From: Rhodospirillaceae bacterium
Lineage (GTDB): Bacteria > Pseudomonadota > Alphaproteobacteria > DSM-16000 > Inquilinaceae
Length of the DNA stretch: 64,000 bases
Direction: 5' to 3'
Assembly (NCBI GenBank): GCA_020638575.1
Contig: JACKIH010000003.1
Span: 1,221,501 to 1,285,500, forward strand
Shown here piece by piece: positions 1 to 8,353 of the stretch. Below the pieces are notes generated by a model. The model saw nothing but the letters and a program-made list of their open reading frames with translations. It searched no databases and was not told the origin of the DNA. How positions within the stretch are numbered: the first letter of the stretch is position 1; every line of letters starts with the position of its first letter. The position numbers and the translations under genes were made by a program.

Positions 1-168
1 CGCCGTCGCCAGGGAATCGCTGTAGATGGCGTGGGCGATGTCGGCATAGGTGGTGAGCACAGCGTCGGCCGTCTGGGCGTGGCCCGGCACTGGGGCCGCG
101 GCGACGGCGACCGCCAGCACGGCGGCCGATGCGGTGGCGAGAAGCCGGTGGGAAAGCTGCGCGGTCAT
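1..168 (-). CDS. Imelysin-family (M75/EfeO-like) secreted protein, N-terminal fragment
   Basis: Only the first 56 codons lie in the window; the gene continues past the left edge. The start is the ATG at 168. The product begins with a Sec signal peptide: a short basic stretch, an Ala/Val-rich core and an AQ cleavage site near residue 32. The mature part (LTTYADIAHAIYSDSL) resembles the first helix of imelysin-like proteins, periplasmic or outer-membrane proteins linked to iron uptake. The family call rests on this one short motif. The rest of the domain, including the GxHxxE motif, lies outside the window. Confidence 0.6.
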   Translation of the reverse strand, partial: MTAQLSHRLLATASAAVLAVAVAAAPVPGHAQTADAVLTTYADIAHAIYSDSLATA

Positions 169-246
169 GGGCGGTCGCTCCTGGCTGTCTTGGCGTTTGC
201 TGGTGGATCTCGCCCGCGTCCACGGGCCGATGAAGCTGGTTTGCCG

Positions 247-777
247 TCAATCCGGCAGATGCCGCGGCGGGGCATCCGGCCGCTCGGCCGGTCGGCGCCC
301 GCGCGGCTGGGGTCGCCATCCGGGTGCGCTGCGGATACCGGGAGGCGCCTGGCCGAGGAGTTGGCGGCGCGTGATCATCGACAGCGGCCAGCCGGCGTCG
401 CCCAGCTGCTTTGCCCAGCGCTCCGCCGGTGCCGTGGCCATGTGGGCTTCGGCCGGCTCCAGCAGATGCGCCAGGATCTCGCCGCCGCAGCGCCGGCAGG
501 CCATCTGGTAGGCGGCCAGGCAATTGACCATTGCCGCCTCGATGGCATGCACCGCCGGGCACTGCGGCGCCCCGAACGACAGGGGTGCCCGCTGGCCGGT
601 CACCATGATGCAGAACAACTCGTCGATGTCGTGGGCGGCATCGCCGATGCCCGACAGCGCGTAGGCATCCTCAAGATCGCCGAGCACCGGCCTGCGGTCG
701 CGGTAGGCCGCCATCCAGGCCCTGGCGCTCCACACCACGAGCTGCTCGGCAGCCGACAAGTCGGTGGTTCTGAGCAT
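247..777 (-). CDS. Conserved-looking hypothetical protein with five Cys in its middle third
   Basis: A 176-residue protein I do not recognise. It looks mostly helical through residue ~135, then has an Arg/Pro-rich tail of about 35 residues that may be disordered. Cysteines sit at 56, 73, 86, 94 and 97; the pair 94/97 (CRRC) could bind a metal or form a disulfide. No signal peptide or membrane segment is visible. It is transcribed in the same direction as the imelysin-like gene, 78 bp upstream of it, so the two may be cotranscribed. The ATG at 777 begins a convincing amphipathic N-terminus. Function unknown. Confidence 0.55.
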   Translation of the reverse strand: MLRTTDLSAAEQLVVWSARAWMAAYRDRRPVLGDLEDAYALSGIGDAAHDIDELFCIMVTGQRAPLSFGAPQCPAVHAIEAAMVNCLAAYQMACRRCGGEILAHLLEPAEAHMATAPAERWAKQLGDAGWPLSMITRRQLLGQAPPGIRSAPGWRPQPRGRRPAERPDAPPRHLPD

Positions 778-1193
778 GGGGGCCTGTTCCCTGCGCCGCG
801 GGCTTGCCCGGTGGACGGCGGATCAACCGGACAATTTGCGAATGATTTGCACTCGCGGGACCGTCTCAGATCCGGGCGGATGCCGTCAACCGGAAAATCG
901 ATGGCCAGGTAGCGCCGGGCGGTATCGACCCGGACCACGCGCAGTGGAGGGATCGCGGGTGGACGGCTGCCCGCGCACGCCTTGAACTTTGAGCGGCAGT
1001 CTGGCGAGTGATCGCGCTGGCCTCAGCCCCGGTGCTCAAGCAGGCCGAAGGGCGTTAGCGCCAACCCACAAGCGCTCAAGCAGCGCGACGCGCGGTAGTG
1101 CCAACCCACAAGCGCTCAAGCAGGCCGAAGCGCGGTAGTGCCAACCCACAAGCGCTCAAGCAGGCCGAAGACCGATAGCGCAAATCAAGACTC
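778..1193. other. Intergenic region of about 415 bp carrying a minisatellite
   Basis: No credible gene on either strand. The stretch 778-1030 shows nothing I recognise apart from presumed promoter space for the minus-strand gene ending at 247. The segment 1031-1180 is a 40-bp tandem repeat, listed separately, and it runs up to the 3' end of tRNA-Ser. Confidence 0.6.
1031..1180. repeat. Tandem repeat, 40-bp period, about 3.75 copies
   Basis: The block ccaacccacaagcgctcaag recurs at 1061, 1101 and 1141, exactly 40 bp apart. A partial copy starts at 1031 (gtgctcaagcaggccgaag). The second half of each unit varies slightly: caggccgaag or cagcgcgacg, then ggcgttagcg, cgcggtagtg or accgatagcg. It lies directly downstream of a minus-strand tRNA-Ser gene. 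It could be a minisatellite or a set of degenerate hairpin-forming units, since part of each unit (gcgctc, gccgaag, cggtag) can pair locally. Confidence 0.85.
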
Positions 1194-1286
1194 TGGCGGA
1201 CAGGGAGGGATTCGAACCCTCGGTACCCCTTAAAGGAGTACGACGGATTAGCAATCCGCTGGTTTAAGCCACTCACCCACCTGTCC
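1194..1286 (-). tRNA. tRNA-Ser (anticodon GCU)
   Basis: The minus strand reads as a 93-nt class II tRNA with encoded CCA at 1194-1196. The acceptor stem GGACAGG pairs with CCTGTCC and the discriminator is G. The T-arm is GGGTTCGAATCCC, the anticodon loop gives GCU within GATTGCTAATC, and there is a long variable arm, as expected for serine. Confidence 0.95.
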
Positions 1287-1502
1287 GAAGCGACGGTGCT
1301 TACCATGCCCCGCTGCCGTTGCAAACCGTTCGTCTCTGCCACGGCCCGCCCCGCACGCATCCATCGCCGACGCGCATCTGGCCGGCCCGGCGTTGGGTGC
1401 TCCCCGCTGCGATCGCACCCGGCACATGGCTCTCCGGATATCGCTACTCATCGAGAAGAACCGCGCTATAGATGTATCGCAAAAATCGATCTTCCAACGA
1501 CC

Positions 1503-2198
1503 ATGACACTTCAAGACTATCTCGACTACCAGCGAACGTCGCTCGTCCGCGCCCTCGAAGACCCCTTCGGCACGGGGGTCGTTGCGGCACATGACCTGAC
1601 GTACCTCACCCGCCGGGTGGCAATGTCCAACGGCTCCGTCCACCCTCTCGGCCGGTTCCGCAACGCCGTCTTCGTGATCAACAAGAACGGCCACAAGGAG
1701 CTGTGGTGCCGCGCCCAGGCGGGTCGATACACCAACGCCTTCACCCTCTTTGCCAATACCCAGTTGGGCTTTGCCTACGACAGGGCGAAGTGCCCGGGTT
1801 ACGACGTCGACCATCTGTTCAACCGCGGCCGCGTGCGCCGCAGCCACGATCCGGCCCCGGCCGATCCCCTGGCGTTCACCCACCAGTTGCCGCCCAGCAC
1901 CTTTGTCCGGATGGTGCTGGTAAAGTCCTCCGTCAACCAGGCTTTCGGCAGCATGCTGGAAAAGGCACTGGGCACTAAGAACGACGGGGGCCGCCCCTAT
2001 CGCGACTTCACCTCCATGCAACTCGCCAAGGCGCTCAACATCGCCCCCAACGTGACCGGGGCCGGGCTGGTGAGCAACGGCAACCTGGTGCATATCGCAG
2101 CGGAGATGGAGCGCCTCGGCGTGCTTGCCGCACTGGGCGTCAGCCGCGCCCAGATGCTGTCGGAACTCATGCAGCAGCGGGATTTCGCGCTCCGCTGA
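1503..2198 (+). CDS. Hypothetical protein with an Asp-His motif
   Basis: A 231-residue soluble protein without a signal peptide. I do not recognise the family. It has a mixed alpha/beta composition and a notable CPGYDVDHLFNR segment at residues 97-108. The Asp103-His104 pair in that context is reminiscent of HNH or DHH-type metal sites but is not enough to assign one. The ATG at 1503 is chosen because the reading frame upstream runs into the tRNA-Ser gene; no strong Shine-Dalgarno is visible. The DNA just upstream (1455-1500) is locally AT-rich for this genome and probably carries the promoter. Confidence 0.6.
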   Translation: MTLQDYLDYQRTSLVRALEDPFGTGVVAAHDLTYLTRRVAMSNGSVHPLGRFRNAVFVINKNGHKELWCRAQAGRYTNAFTLFANTQLGFAYDRAKCPGYDVDHLFNRGRVRRSHDPAPADPLAFTHQLPPSTFVRMVLVKSSVNQAFGSMLEKALGTKNDGGRPYRDFTSMQLAKALNIAPNVTGAGLVSNGNLVHIAAEMERLGVLAALGVSRAQMLSELMQQRDFALR

Positions 2199-2214
2199 CG
2201 GGAGATGGCGCGCC

Positions 2215-2838
2215 TCACACCTGCGGCACCGCCATTCCCTTGGCGACGGCCGGGCGGCTGCCCACGGCTTCTTGCCAGCGCAGCACATTGGCATAGGGCG
2301 ACAGGTCCTCGCCGATGAAGTTGGCGGCGGAAAACACCCACGGATAGGTGGCCATGTCGGCGATGGAATAGTCGCCCGCCAGGTAGTCCGCCGTGCCCAG
2401 CCGGCGGTCCATCACCGCCAGCAGCCGGTGCATCTCCTTCAGATAGCGCTGCTTGGCGTAGGGTACGTCCTCCGGGGCGAACTTCACGAAGTGGCTGGCC
2501 TGGCCGAACATGGGGCCGACGCCGGCCATCTGGAACATCAGCCATTCCATGACGAAGGTGCGCCCGCGCGCATCGGCCGGCATGAACCGGCCCGTCTTCT
2601 CCGCCAGGTAGAAGAGGATCGCCCCGCTTTCGAACACCGAGATCGGCGCACCGCCCGGCCCGTCGGGATCGACGATGGCGGGGATCTTGGAGTTGGGGTT
2701 GATGGCCACGAACTCCGGTGCGAACTGCTCGCCCTTGCCGATATGGATGACATGGGTGCTGTAGGGCAGTGCCGTCTCCTCCAGCATGATGGACGCCTTG
2801 CGGCCGTTGGGCGTGGCGAAGGTGTAGAGGTCGATCAT
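2215..2838 (-). CDS. Glutathione S-transferase family protein (YfcG/Ure2p-like)
   Basis: A 207-residue cytosolic protein with an N-terminal thioredoxin-like domain (1 to about 82) and an all-helical C-terminal domain. The active-site region TPNGRKASI (residues 9-17) matches the T-P-N-G signature of nu-class/YfcG disulfide oxidoreductases rather than classical Tyr or Ser GSTs. The cis-Pro loop NPNSKIPAI and the ES pair in FESGAILFYL bind the glutathione backbone in this family. The likely role is glutathione-dependent disulfide reduction or detoxification. It is convergent with the upstream orphan gene, 16 bp stop to stop. The start ATG lies close to the family norm. Confidence 0.88.
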   Translation of the reverse strand: MIDLYTFATPNGRKASIMLEETALPYSTHVIHIGKGEQFAPEFVAINPNSKIPAIVDPDGPGGAPISVFESGAILFYLAEKTGRFMPADARGRTFVMEWLMFQMAGVGPMFGQASHFVKFAPEDVPYAKQRYLKEMHRLLAVMDRRLGTADYLAGDYSIADMATYPWVFSAANFIGEDLSPYANVLRWQEAVGSRPAVAKGMAVPQV

Positions 2839-2923
2839 GCGGGGCGGCCTTTCGCGGTTTGAGCGGGGGCCGGCGCGCCGGAAGGTCCGGGATGGCGCGC
2901 GCGCCGGGTGGTGATCTGGCGAT

Positions 2924-3850
2924 CTATATGGTCTCGCACACCACTTCGCGTACCCGTCCGCTGCTCAACAATGTGGTGAAGAGGGTATCGGAGTCGGGCA
3001 CCGGCTGCACCGGCCGCGCGGTGGGCTGGGCGGCCACGAAGGCGGCGCCGCCACTGGCCACGGCGATGGGCACGCTGACGATCTGGCCGCGGCGCGGCAC
3101 CTCGGCGATGACGATGCCGACGACGCCGCCATCGGCCAGCACCAGGGGGCCGCCGCTGATGCCGCCGAGCGAGCCGCCGAAGCCGATATGGCGCGGGTAG
3201 TGCACCGCCATCCACACATCGTGCTGGCGTTCGGGCAGCAGGAAATCGGCTGCGGACCTGCGATAGACCGCGGGGCCGAGGTAGCGCACCTCCACCACGC
3301 CCGCGGCGCCCTGCGGAAAGCCGATGCCGGCAGCCGGGGTGCCCGCCGGCACCTCCCCCTCCACCACGGTCAACGGCTCGCCTCCGCCGGTCGCCACCCA
3401 GAAGGCCGCGGCATCGAAACTGGGATGGCCCTGCACATGGTAGACCGGCGCATCGAGCAGGCGACCGGTGCCCTCCAGCATCAGGCGGTGGCAGCCTTCG
3501 GTGACATGGCGTGCGGTCAGCCACACGCTCTCCGCCGGCCTGTCCCTGCCTTCGCCTTGGCCGCCCGCATCGACCACGAAGCCGGTACCGGCGGTGTAGC
3601 CGGGCCGCCGCGGTGGTCCGCCGACGACGCCGCGGTTGATGCGCGCCACCAGGGCGATGCCGGCGGGATCGGCGAACGGGTAGCGGTGGCGCGCGTCGCC
3701 CGGCGCCACCTCCGCCACCGGTGCGCCCACCGGCAGGCGCGGGCCCGTGGGCGGTGCGCGGTCGGAAAAGGCGCCGAACTCGTAAGCGACGATGACCACC
3801 AGCGCGGCGATCACCAGCACGTCCCACAGCCCGATGCCGAGCCGGCTCAC
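2924..3850 (-). CDS. Membrane-anchored trypsin-like serine protease
   Basis: Numbering from the GTG at 3850 gives 308 residues. One N-terminal transmembrane helix (about 7-24) is followed by a Pro-rich linker and a chymotrypsin-fold domain. The catalytic triad can be read as His115 (TARHV), Asp146 (SFDAA) and Ser232 (GGISGGPL). The protein probably sits on the periplasmic face of the inner membrane. An ATG at 3934 would add 28 residues but would overlap the upstream DUF350 gene by 44 bp and place a non-hydrophobic stretch before the helix, so the GTG is preferred. There is no PDZ domain, so it is not a standard DegP/HtrA. Target unknown. Confidence 0.75.
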   Translation of the reverse strand: MSRLGIGLWDVLVIAALVVIVAYEFGAFSDRAPPTGPRLPVGAPVAEVAPGDARHRYPFADPAGIALVARINRGVVGGPPRRPGYTAGTGFVVDAGGQGEGRDRPAESVWLTARHVTEGCHRLMLEGTGRLLDAPVYHVQGHPSFDAAAFWVATGGGEPLTVVEGEVPAGTPAAGIGFPQGAAGVVEVRYLGPAVYRRSAADFLLPERQHDVWMAVHYPRHIGFGGSLGGISGGPLVLADGGVVGIVIAEVPRRGQIVSVPIAVASGGAAFVAAQPTARPVQPVPDSDTLFTTLLSSGRVREVVCETI

Positions 3851-3890
3851 GGCGTCGTGCCCGCGGACAGCGGCGTCACGTTCCCCGGCC

Positions 3891-4304
3891 TCACGGAGTC
3901 GACAGCGCGCCGGCGTTGAGAAGGCCGACGACAATCTGGGCGGCGGCGACGCCGATGGCCGGTGCGATGTCGCCGTCGCCGAGGTGCCGCGTCTTCAGCC
4001 GGAAGAGCAGCGCGATGATGAAATAGGCGACGATCTGCACCAGCACCGCCAGCACGCCGTAGAAGATGATATCGAAGGGCCTGAGCGCATATTGCAGGCT
4101 GGCCGCCACCGGCAGCGCCATGCCGATCGCCGCCCCCGCCAGCAGGATGGCGGCCGCCGGGCGGCGCTGGCGCATCAGCGTAATTTCCTTGTAGGGCGTG
4201 ACCAGCACATAGATGCCCATGCCCAGCAGCAGCACCAGCAGGGCCGTGCCGAAATGCAGGGCCAGCACCGGCAGCGTGGCCAGATAGGGCTCGATCTCCG
4301 CCAT
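3891..4304 (-). CDS. DUF350 family inner-membrane protein
   Basis: A 137-residue protein with four predicted membrane helices (about 14-34, 50-70, 77-100 and 112-134) and the pattern of DUF350 (YjfL-like) proteins, whose biochemical role is not settled. A strong purine-rich ribosome site (ggaggggagggg) sits just before the ATG at 4304. It lies 67 bp downstream of the MetC-type gene and 40 bp upstream of the membrane protease, all in the same direction, so the three may be cotranscribed. Confidence 0.8.
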   Translation of the reverse strand: MAEIEPYLATLPVLALHFGTALLVLLLGMGIYVLVTPYKEITLMRQRRPAAAILLAGAAIGMALPVAASLQYALRPFDIIFYGVLAVLVQIVAYFIIALLFRLKTRHLGDGDIAPAIGVAAAQIVVGLLNAGALSTP

Positions 4305-4371
4305 CCCCTCCCCTCCGGCCCGCTGGCCTCAGATCTTCGTCCGGCACCGGCCCGCCATCGACGGGTTTGGG

Positions 4372-5532
4372 CTATACGCCGTCGAGCGCCTGGGCCAGGT
4401 CGGTCACCAGATCGCCGACATCCTCGATGCCGACCGACAGGCGCAGGAGGTCGGGCGGCGTCGGGGTGTCCGGCCCTTCGATGGTATAGCGGTGTTCGAT
4501 CAGGCTTTCCACGCCGCCCAGGCTGGTGGCGCGCTGCCACACCTGGCAGCGCTTGGCGACGCCGAGGGCCGCATCGGCCCCGCCGCGCACCCGCACCGAC
4601 AGCATGCCGCCGTAGCCGCCGCTCATCTGCTTGGCGGCAATGGCGTGGCCGGGGAAGTCGCCGAGGCCGGGGTAGCACACCTGCTCCACCTTGGGGTGCT
4701 GGGCAAAGCAACCGGCGATGTAAAGCGCGGCCGCCGACTGGTGGCGCACCCGCAAGAACAGCGTGCGCATGCCGCGCACCAGGAGCCACGCCTCGAACGG
4801 CCCCAGCACCGGCCCGGCGAGGTAGCGCAGGTGGGTGATCTCCTCCCACAGCGCATCGGCTTGCCGCGCCACCAAGGCGCCGGCCAGCACGTCGGAATGG
4901 CCGTTCAGGTACTTTGTGGCACTGTGCATCACGATATCGGCGCCGAGGTCGAGCGGCCGCGTGTGCACCGGCGTCGCCACCGTGTTGTCCACCGCCAGGC
5001 GGGCACCGGCAGCGTGGGCGATCTCCGCCAGGGCGGCGATGTCGCACACCGTCCACAGCGGGTTGGCGGGGCTTTCCACGAACACCAGCTTGGTCTTGCC
5101 GGGGCGGATGGCGGCGCGCACCGCGTCCAGGTCGCCGGGGTCCACCAGGTCGCTCTCAAGGCCCCAGGGCCTGGCCCATTCCTTGAAGTATTTGGGCGTG
5201 CCGAAATACATGTGGCTGGAGACCACCATGTGGTCGCCCGGCCGGTGGGCCTGCACCAGGGTGGCGATGGCCGCCATGCCGGACGCGAACAGCAGCGCGC
5301 CCGCCCCGCCTTCCAGTTCGGCCAACAGGCGTTCGGCCAGAAGATAGGTGGGGTTTTCGTCGCGCGTGTAGCCGCGGCCGCCCACCTGGGCGTAGTCGAC
5401 GCCGTTGCGGGCGAAGGTGGTGGACGGGTGGATCTGCGGCACCACCGCGCCTGTATGGGGGCAGAGAAAGCCGTCGAGCCCGACCAGGCGGGTCTCCAGG
5501 CTGCGGGCGGGGCGGTCTTCGCGGTCGGTCAT
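4372..5532 (-). CDS. metC: Cystathionine beta-lyase (PLP-dependent Cys/Met metabolism enzyme)
   Basis: A 386-residue fold-type I PLP enzyme of the cystathionine lyase/synthase family. The cofactor lysine is Lys207 in HSATKYLNGHSDV, and Asp182 (DNTVATP) would contact the pyridine nitrogen. The phosphate-binding ASGMAA loop and the arginine-containing VGGRGYTRDENPT segment are present. MetC would cleave cystathionine to homocysteine, ammonia and pyruvate in methionine synthesis. Paralogues in this family (MetB, MegL, MetZ) share these motifs, so substrate specificity is inferred. Full length for the family. Confidence 0.82.
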   Translation of the reverse strand: MTDREDRPARSLETRLVGLDGFLCPHTGAVVPQIHPSTTFARNGVDYAQVGGRGYTRDENPTYLLAERLLAELEGGAGALLFASGMAAIATLVQAHRPGDHMVVSSHMYFGTPKYFKEWARPWGLESDLVDPGDLDAVRAAIRPGKTKLVFVESPANPLWTVCDIAALAEIAHAAGARLAVDNTVATPVHTRPLDLGADIVMHSATKYLNGHSDVLAGALVARQADALWEEITHLRYLAGPVLGPFEAWLLVRGMRTLFLRVRHQSAAALYIAGCFAQHPKVEQVCYPGLGDFPGHAIAAKQMSGGYGGMLSVRVRGGADAALGVAKRCQVWQRATSLGGVESLIEHRYTIEGPDTPTPPDLLRLSVGIEDVGDLVTDLAQALDGV

Positions 5533-5618
5533 GGGCGGTCCGGGGGCTTTCGGGATCCCACTTCATGCCCGCCCCGGCCCCCTTCCATCAAGGGCGCGAT
5601 TGTGGGGAGACGCTCCCC

Positions 5619-7076
5619 CTACCCATCCAGCTTCTGCTTGAGGATCTCGTTCACCGCCGCCGGGTTGGCCTTGCCGCCGGACTTCTTCATGGTCTGGCCG
5701 ACGAAGAAGCCGAACAGCTTGTCCTTGCCGGACCGGTATTCCGCCACCTTGTCCGCCTGTTCGGCCAGCACCTGGTCGATCACCGCAGCGATGGCGCCGG
5801 TGTCGGTCACCTGCTTCAGCCCCTTGGCCTCGACGATGGCATCGGCGTCCCGGCCGGTTTCCAGCATGTCGGCGAACACGTCCTTGGCGATGCGGCCGGA
5901 GATGGTGTCGTCGGCGATCAGGTCGACGAGACCGCCGAGCTGGGCTGCCGTCACCGGGCTGTCGCCGATATCCTTGCCGGACTTGTTCAAGGCGCCGAAC
6001 AGCTCGGTGATCACCCAGTTGGCGGAAAGCTTGGCATCGCGGCCTTTGGCCACGTCCTCGTAGAAATCCGCCCGCGCGCGTTCGGCCACCAGCACGCGTG
6101 CGTCGTATTCCGACAGCCCGTAGTCGGCCATGAAGCGGGCCTTCTTGGCGTCCGGCAGTTCCGGCAGGGTCTGCTTGATGGCCTCGACCCAGTCGTCGTC
6201 CAGCTCCAGCGGCAGCAGGTCGGGGTCGGGGAAGTAGCGGTAGTCGTGCGCTTCCTCCTTGCCGCGCATGGACCGGGTGATGCCCTTGCCCGGGTCCCAC
6301 AGCCGGGTTTCCTGGATCACCTTGCCGCCGTCCTCCAGCAGCTCCACCTGGCGGGCGGCCTCGTACTCGATGGCCTGCTGCACGGCCCGGATGGAGTTGA
6401 CGTTCTTCACTTCGCAGCGCGTACCGAATTCGTTGTCGCCCACCTTGCGCACCGACACGTTGACGTCGCAGCGCATGGAGCCTTCCTCCATGTTGCCGTC
6501 GCAGGTGCCCAGGTAGCGCACGATGGAGCGCAGCTTGCGCAGGTAGGCGCCGACCTCCTCGGGGCTGCGCAGGTCGGGCTTGGAGACGATCTCCATCAGC
6601 CCGACGCCGGTGCGGTTCAGGTCGATGAAGGTGCGCCGGGGGTCCTGGTCGTGGATGGACTTGGCGGCATCCTGCTCCAGGTGCAGGCGCTCGATGCCCA
6701 CCTCGCGGGTGCGGCCGTCCTCCAGGTCCAGCACGATGGTGCCTTCGCCGACGATGGGGTGGTAGAGCTGCGAGATCTGGTAGCCCTGGGGCAGGTCGGC
6801 GTAGAAGTAGTTCTTGCGGTCGAACACGCTGAGCTTGTTGATCTGCGCGTTGAGGCCAAGGCCGGTGCGCACCGCCTGGGCGACGCAAGCTTCGTTGATC
6901 ACCGGCAGCATGCCGGGCATGGCCGCGTCCACCAGGCTGACCTGGCTGTTGGGCTCCGCCCCGAAGGCGGTGGCGGCGCCGGAGAACAGCTTGGCTTCGG
7001 AGATCACTTGGGCGTGGACCTCCAGCCCGATCACCATCTCCCACGTGCCCGTGTTGCCTTCGATCACCGCCGCCAT
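5619..7076 (-). CDS. gatB: Aspartyl/glutamyl-tRNA(Asn/Gln) amidotransferase subunit B
   Basis: A 485-residue GatB. The N-terminal kinase-like cradle domain starts with WEMVIGLEVHAQV and contains AIGTxxNSQVSL-like and MRCDVNVSVR segments. A C-terminal YqeY-like tail domain ends in KQKLDG. With GatA and GatC it converts Glu-tRNA(Gln) and/or Asp-tRNA(Asn) to the amidated form, phosphorylating the mischarged carboxylate before ammonia transfer. The ATG at 7076 is used because the 72 residues further upstream in this frame are low-complexity. Four unrelated membrane-protein genes separate it from gatA, which is unusual because gatCAB are often adjacent. Confidence 0.97.
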   Translation of the reverse strand: MAAVIEGNTGTWEMVIGLEVHAQVISEAKLFSGAATAFGAEPNSQVSLVDAAMPGMLPVINEACVAQAVRTGLGLNAQINKLSVFDRKNYFYADLPQGYQISQLYHPIVGEGTIVLDLEDGRTREVGIERLHLEQDAAKSIHDQDPRRTFIDLNRTGVGLMEIVSKPDLRSPEEVGAYLRKLRSIVRYLGTCDGNMEEGSMRCDVNVSVRKVGDNEFGTRCEVKNVNSIRAVQQAIEYEAARQVELLEDGGKVIQETRLWDPGKGITRSMRGKEEAHDYRYFPDPDLLPLELDDDWVEAIKQTLPELPDAKKARFMADYGLSEYDARVLVAERARADFYEDVAKGRDAKLSANWVITELFGALNKSGKDIGDSPVTAAQLGGLVDLIADDTISGRIAKDVFADMLETGRDADAIVEAKGLKQVTDTGAIAAVIDQVLAEQADKVAEYRSGKDKLFGFFVGQTMKKSGGKANPAAVNEILKQKLDG

Positions 7077-7190
7077 GGTCCGTCGATCCCGTGTTGCGTA
7101 GCTGTGTGCGATATCGGGTCTGATCCTTGCCGCGGCAACGCACCGGTTCAAGGAGTTTCGCCCATCCCGGTTCCCGGCTCCCGTCAATTT

Positions 7191-7252
7191 CTTTGGTCGC
7201 CTTCGGCGCAGTCCGGTTCCAGCCCGCGCCCCCAGGGCTGGTGCGACCAAAG
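7191..7252. repeat. Inverted repeat downstream of the EamA transporter gene
   Basis: The perfect 10-bp arms ctttggtcgc (7191-7200) and gcgaccaaag (7243-7252) enclose a 42-nt loop that itself contains agccc...gggct. It lies between the stop of the EamA gene and gatB. No U-tract follows on either strand, so a standard intrinsic terminator is not supported. It may be a Rho-assisted terminator or an RNA-stabilising stem. Confidence 0.5.
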
Positions 7253-7260
7253 TAAAGGCC

Positions 7261-8202
7261 CTACCCCGGCATGCCGCCCAGGTTGGGGGCACGGCGGGCG
7301 CGCCGCACCTGTTCGCGCCAGATGATGAACAGCCCGGCGCCGATCACCACCGCCGCGCCGACCAGCACCATGGCCTGCGGCACCTCGGCGAAGATCAGGT
7401 AGCCCAGCACCAGGGCGTAGACCATGGCGGTATAGTCGAACGGAGCCAGCAGGCTCGCCTGGGCGTAGCGGTAGCCGAGCGTCAAGCAGATCTGCGCCAC
7501 CCCGCCGCACACGCCGATGCCGATCAGCATCAGCCATTGCAGCGTGGTCGGCCAGATCCACACGAAGGGCAGGAAACACGCCGCCACAAGGGTGTTGGTC
7601 AGCGTGAAGTAGAAGATGATCGAGGCACTGGTTTCCGTGCCGCTCATGGAGCGGATGGAGATCATCGCCACCGCCATGCAGAAGGCGCCGCACAGGGCCA
7701 CCACCGCGCCGATGGCATAGGTTTGGTCGGCGTCGCCGGCCAGCGCGTCGGGGTCGAGCAGGCGCAGGCCCGACGGCTCCAGCATCATCAGCACGCCGAA
7801 GAACCCCACCGTGACGGCGCTCCAGCGGTAGACGCCGACGGACTCCTTCAAGATCAGAGCCGCCATGACGGTGGTGAACAAGGTGGACGCGAAGGTGATG
7901 GCCACCGCGTCCACCAGCGGGATCAGCACCAGGGCGGTAAAGCCCAGCAGCATCGCCATGGTGCCGACGCCCGAGCGGATGATGTGCTTGCCCGGGTGGC
8001 GGGTGCGCAGAACTCTCAGCCCGCCCGCGGAATAGATCACGAAGGCCAGCGGCACGAAGGCGAACAGTCCGCGGAAGAAGACGATCTGACCGGTGTGGAG
8101 GTCCTGCCCCACCCCCTTGATGATCACGTTCATCACCGAAAAGCAGCCCACCGCCAGCACCTTGTAGAGGATGCCGAGAAGGGGGTCGGGCGGCCGCTTC
8201 AT
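7261..8202 (-). CDS. EamA/DMT-superfamily transporter
   Basis: A 313-residue inner-membrane protein with about ten transmembrane helices and two EamA repeats (about 10-140 and 155-290), typical of 10-TMS drug/metabolite exporters. The ATG at 8202 begins MKRPPDPLLGILYKVLAVG, leading straight into the first helix; the frame upstream of it is Arg/Pro-rich and not membrane-like. The substrate cannot be told from sequence. Relatives export amino acids, nucleosides or S-adenosylmethionine. It sits upstream of gatB in the same direction but 184 bp away, so it is probably a separate unit. Confidence 0.85.
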   Translation of the reverse strand: MKRPPDPLLGILYKVLAVGCFSVMNVIIKGVGQDLHTGQIVFFRGLFAFVPLAFVIYSAGGLRVLRTRHPGKHIIRSGVGTMAMLLGFTALVLIPLVDAVAITFASTLFTTVMAALILKESVGVYRWSAVTVGFFGVLMMLEPSGLRLLDPDALAGDADQTYAIGAVVALCGAFCMAVAMISIRSMSGTETSASIIFYFTLTNTLVAACFLPFVWIWPTTLQWLMLIGIGVCGGVAQICLTLGYRYAQASLLAPFDYTAMVYALVLGYLIFAEVPQAMVLVGAAVVIGAGLFIIWREQVRRARRAPNLGGMPG

Positions 8203-8353
8203 GGCCTGGCCTGGGGGGTGTGGGGGGTCATATTTGCTTGGTAACCGAGGCTTCGGCCGCGCCACAATCGCCGGCCACGCGCAGGGGCCACGCGCAGGGG
8301 GCATGCGCGCGGGCACGGTGAGACGGGCGCGGCGGCAGCCCCGCATTTGGACG

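Noticed and set aside
7191..7252. Intrinsic terminator after the EamA gene
   Set aside because: The stem is clear but the loop is 42 nt and no U-tract follows; kept only as an inverted repeat.
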